64,000 nucleotides of DNA. It comes from Phytomonas francai (Eukaryota; Euglenozoa; Kinetoplastea; Trypanosomatida; Trypanosomatidae). The stretch is from contig MJCC01000001.1 of the NCBI GenBank assembly GCA_001766655.1, positions 812,614 through 876,613 on the forward strand. Reading direction: 5' to 3'. Shown here in pieces: positions 61,941 through 64,000 of the stretch; positions within the stretch are counted from its first letter, which is position 1, and each line of letters begins with the position of its first letter. The notes beneath the pieces are model-generated. The model ran no database searches, was not told the DNA's origin, and was given only the letters and a program-made list of their open reading frames with translations. Both the position numbers and the translations under genes were made by a program.

Positions 61941-62192
61941 TCACTCTGGCTGCCTATAACACTTCTCGTGCGCCTCCACGTCTTTCTTTGGTTTGTTCAT
62001 ATTCTTTTCGGTTTTCTTCACGTGAAGATATTCAAACGGAGCGGTGAACTCTTTTATATGGAGAAGGTGGAACCTTTCATGGTCTCCCCTCGAGTGACAT
62101 ATATTTTTCCTGCAAGTTCTTAACTCACGGATGCTTGCACGCCTTATCGTTCGCACGGCGTCTTTGTTTAGGGCTGCAATCCGGCACCTCAT
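61941..62192 (-). CDS. Possible small basic protein or gene remnant
   Basis: An ATG frame of 83 codons lies behind GGTTCTCTTAAATAG, a fair acceptor. The product is basic with several Cys and His (RELRTCRKNICHSRGDHERF). No family is recognised. The neighbouring DNA up to 62,690 also reads as coding-like on minus but with stops, so this may be the tail of a decayed gene and not an active one. Confidence 0.3.
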   Translation of the reverse strand: MRCRIAALNKDAVRTIRRASIRELRTCRKNICHSRGDHERFHLLHIKEFTAPFEYLHVKKTEKNMNKPKKDVEAHEKCYRQPE

Positions 62193-62269
62193 TCTGTTAG
62201 CTATTTAAGAGAACCAGATCCTGCCGTCCACATTTTTTGAGACCTCAAAAATCGTAGATGCCATTTTTA

Positions 62270-62688
62270 GCATCCTCACTATGCAAACGCCCCGCAGGTT
62301 TTCCCTGTTGTCCTCGCTGAAAAACCACCGTCTGGGCATGGAGGGCAACAACGTAGTCGTCAGTATCTTTTATTGGGGATGATTGCTAGAAAAAGATGAA
62401 CCTATTAAGACGCTCTCCAGACGAGAAAAGGGCTGGCGTACAGAATATCGCGGATACAATTTTTGCTTGAAATTAACTACAAGTACCTCTTCAAGGACAG
62501 TCTTCCTGAACGGCGTCCTCAAATATTGTTGAGGAACGATTCAGATAGCGAAGCCGCATAACTCGTGGATCTAATGTTGGATATGTATTCCAGGAAAAGA
62601 TCTGACGACTCAAGGATCTTAGGGGATAGACTGAGCGGGTCGCACATGTTTCAACTTTCTGCAATCCTTTTAAAAATAACTCGGTCAA
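62270..62688 (-). pseudogene. Probable decayed gene of unknown family
   Basis: Two stretches in the same minus frame look protein-like: one of 65 codons at 62,491-62,688 without an ATG (VYPLRSLSRQIFSWNTYPTL) and one of about 45 codons at 62,250-62,382 (KDTDDYVVALHAQTVVFQRG). Stops lie between and after them. Base composition is higher in GC than the flanks. I cannot name the source. Confidence 0.3.
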
Positions 62689-62692
62689 TCTA

Positions 62693-63226
62693 TCGCTAGG
62701 ACATTAAAAAGCAAGAAAATTGTAACAAAAGTCTTAAGTAATTACGGGAACTCTGAAGGATAATAAGCATAAAAATAATCACACACATGCATAAGTTGAA
62801 ACATATAAATATATCTATTTATATGATTGCCAAAGAAGAACCTATTAATGATATAGATATCATAGATAAAGGATATTCACATACGCACAACCAAACCATT
62901 ATCTCAAGGGAATAAAACTATTTGGTTTTTCTTCGTTATTGTAGAATTTTGAATACTCGAGAACCAAATAGGTACATTCGTGCCACGTGAAATGAATGAC
63001 GTAACAGGGGGAAAAGTAGAGCAAAATTTAGAAAAAGTGAGCATGGAAACGAAAACAGTAGCCATTTCATGGGAAACTGAATTCCTTACAGATGAATATA
63101 TGAGCTAGCAATTTTTAAGGAAATACACATATCCATGCAGCTATAGTTTAATCGTATATTTTGAAAGTAAGAATTTCCAAAGAGTGCATGGACTGATGTG
63201 AAATATCGAACGTATACGTAAATAGG

Positions 63227-63263
<37 letters not shown>

Positions 63264-64000
63264 GTAATACATTCAGAATTTGAAGTGATATGTATCCAAA
63301 AAACGGTTAATATTTCCTGGGAACAACGGGGGAAAATGTAAAAAAATCCCTCCTCTCAGAAGTGTTAATATTACATTACCACAGTTCTTTTCAGCTCTCT
63401 ATTTCATTAAAATTTCGTTTTTCCCTAAACGCAAATGCTCTTTAGACTTTCCTTAAGTCAAGGCGTACATGATGATACAAAGACGTCAGAAAAGCATCTG
63501 AAGAGCAAGAAAGGGTTAACTTGAAAGGATATATGACAGCCCTTGATACACACACGAAAAGGAATAGCAATGAAGCCTGGTCTGCATAGAGACAATTTTA
63601 GCATTTCTTATTTTCCTTTTTCAAACCTCACACTATGTTCAGATAATTTAATAAAAAATATTGAGCAAGAAGTCAAACACGGACCAATAAAACAAACTTT
63701 TAGGAAAATGAGCATCTGCTGTGCAGGTAATGATAACATTTTGCGTTTTTAAGAACTCACCATTTGCTAATCCAACCTAAACATTATCTGCTTCGATATC
63801 ACAGATTACGTTTTCAAGATGTGAAATTAGTGCCTTATCATTATATATATTTATATACATATATATATCTAGCACAAGTGTGACTTGGTAACATGCAAAT
63901 CTAGAAGATTATCAGTGTCCTTTTTTTTTACATTAATAAATAAACATTAGCACAATTTCCTTTCACTAAAAGTCTTTACATGTACCTTGTTTTGTATACA
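62693..64000. other. AT-rich stretch to the right edge
   Basis: No gene is supported. It holds a long (TA)n at about 63,228-63,259 and further A/T-rich runs near 63,841-63,870. Confidence 0.5.
63228..63259. repeat. (TA)n microsatellite
   Basis: About 16 uninterrupted TA units in non-coding DNA. Confidence 0.9.

Overview
The window looks like nuclear DNA of a kinetoplastid protist (Euglenozoa), most likely a flagellated one. The genes recognised have no introns and lie in long one-direction clusters. About 15 genes run on the minus strand from the left edge to 27,956. The plus strand carries genes from 28,511 to 43,409. A second minus cluster runs from about 61,626 down to 50,655. Several starts sit just behind a pyrimidine tract and an AG, as expected for spliced-leader addition. 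The divergent switch at 27,957-28,510 holds C/G tracts. The convergent switch at 43,410-50,654 holds two tRNA genes, a wrecked ingi/L1Tc-type retrotransposon and a stranded chaperonin gene fragment. I cannot name the genus: intergenic DNA is AT-rich, while parts of many coding regions are very GC-rich.

Left minus cluster (right to left, as transcribed): ABCD-type half-transporter, NOG1 GTPase, a tail-anchored propeller protein, FOR20/CEP20, CHMP1, GRWD1/RRB1, PHO88/SND3, PRPP synthetase, a polytopic membrane protein, an RRM protein, a protein-only RNase P, ribosomal protein eL37, a small membrane protein, a mitochondrial-type zinc-finger protein, a Skp1-like protein and a gene running off the left edge. 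Ribosome biogenesis is well represented (NOG1, GRWD1, eL37), but as usual in kinetoplastids the clusters are not functional operons.

Plus cluster: a membrane-anchored DOT1-fold protein, a DCAF1 homologue that also carries a MIB/HERC2-like domain, Derlin, a HAD-like protein, a coiled-coil protein, a DYRK-kinase pseudogene, a small membrane protein and RAB18. Right minus cluster: a small acidic protein, a possible small membrane protein, a Prp4-like WD40 protein, a very long TPR plus IQ-repeat protein broken by a 305-N assembly gap, and a TFIIIC 95-kDa-type subunit beside the two tRNA genes.

The most interesting material is at the convergent switch. It includes the 3' end of a CCT4 (TCP-1 delta) gene with no upstream part in this window. 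It also has a decayed retroelement with a damaged 2A-like motif and a probable 5' ribozyme/promoter hallmark remnant. Elsewhere the unusual DCAF1 architecture, the TFIIIC subunit, the membrane DOT1-fold protein and the sharp GC islands inside single genes deserve attention.
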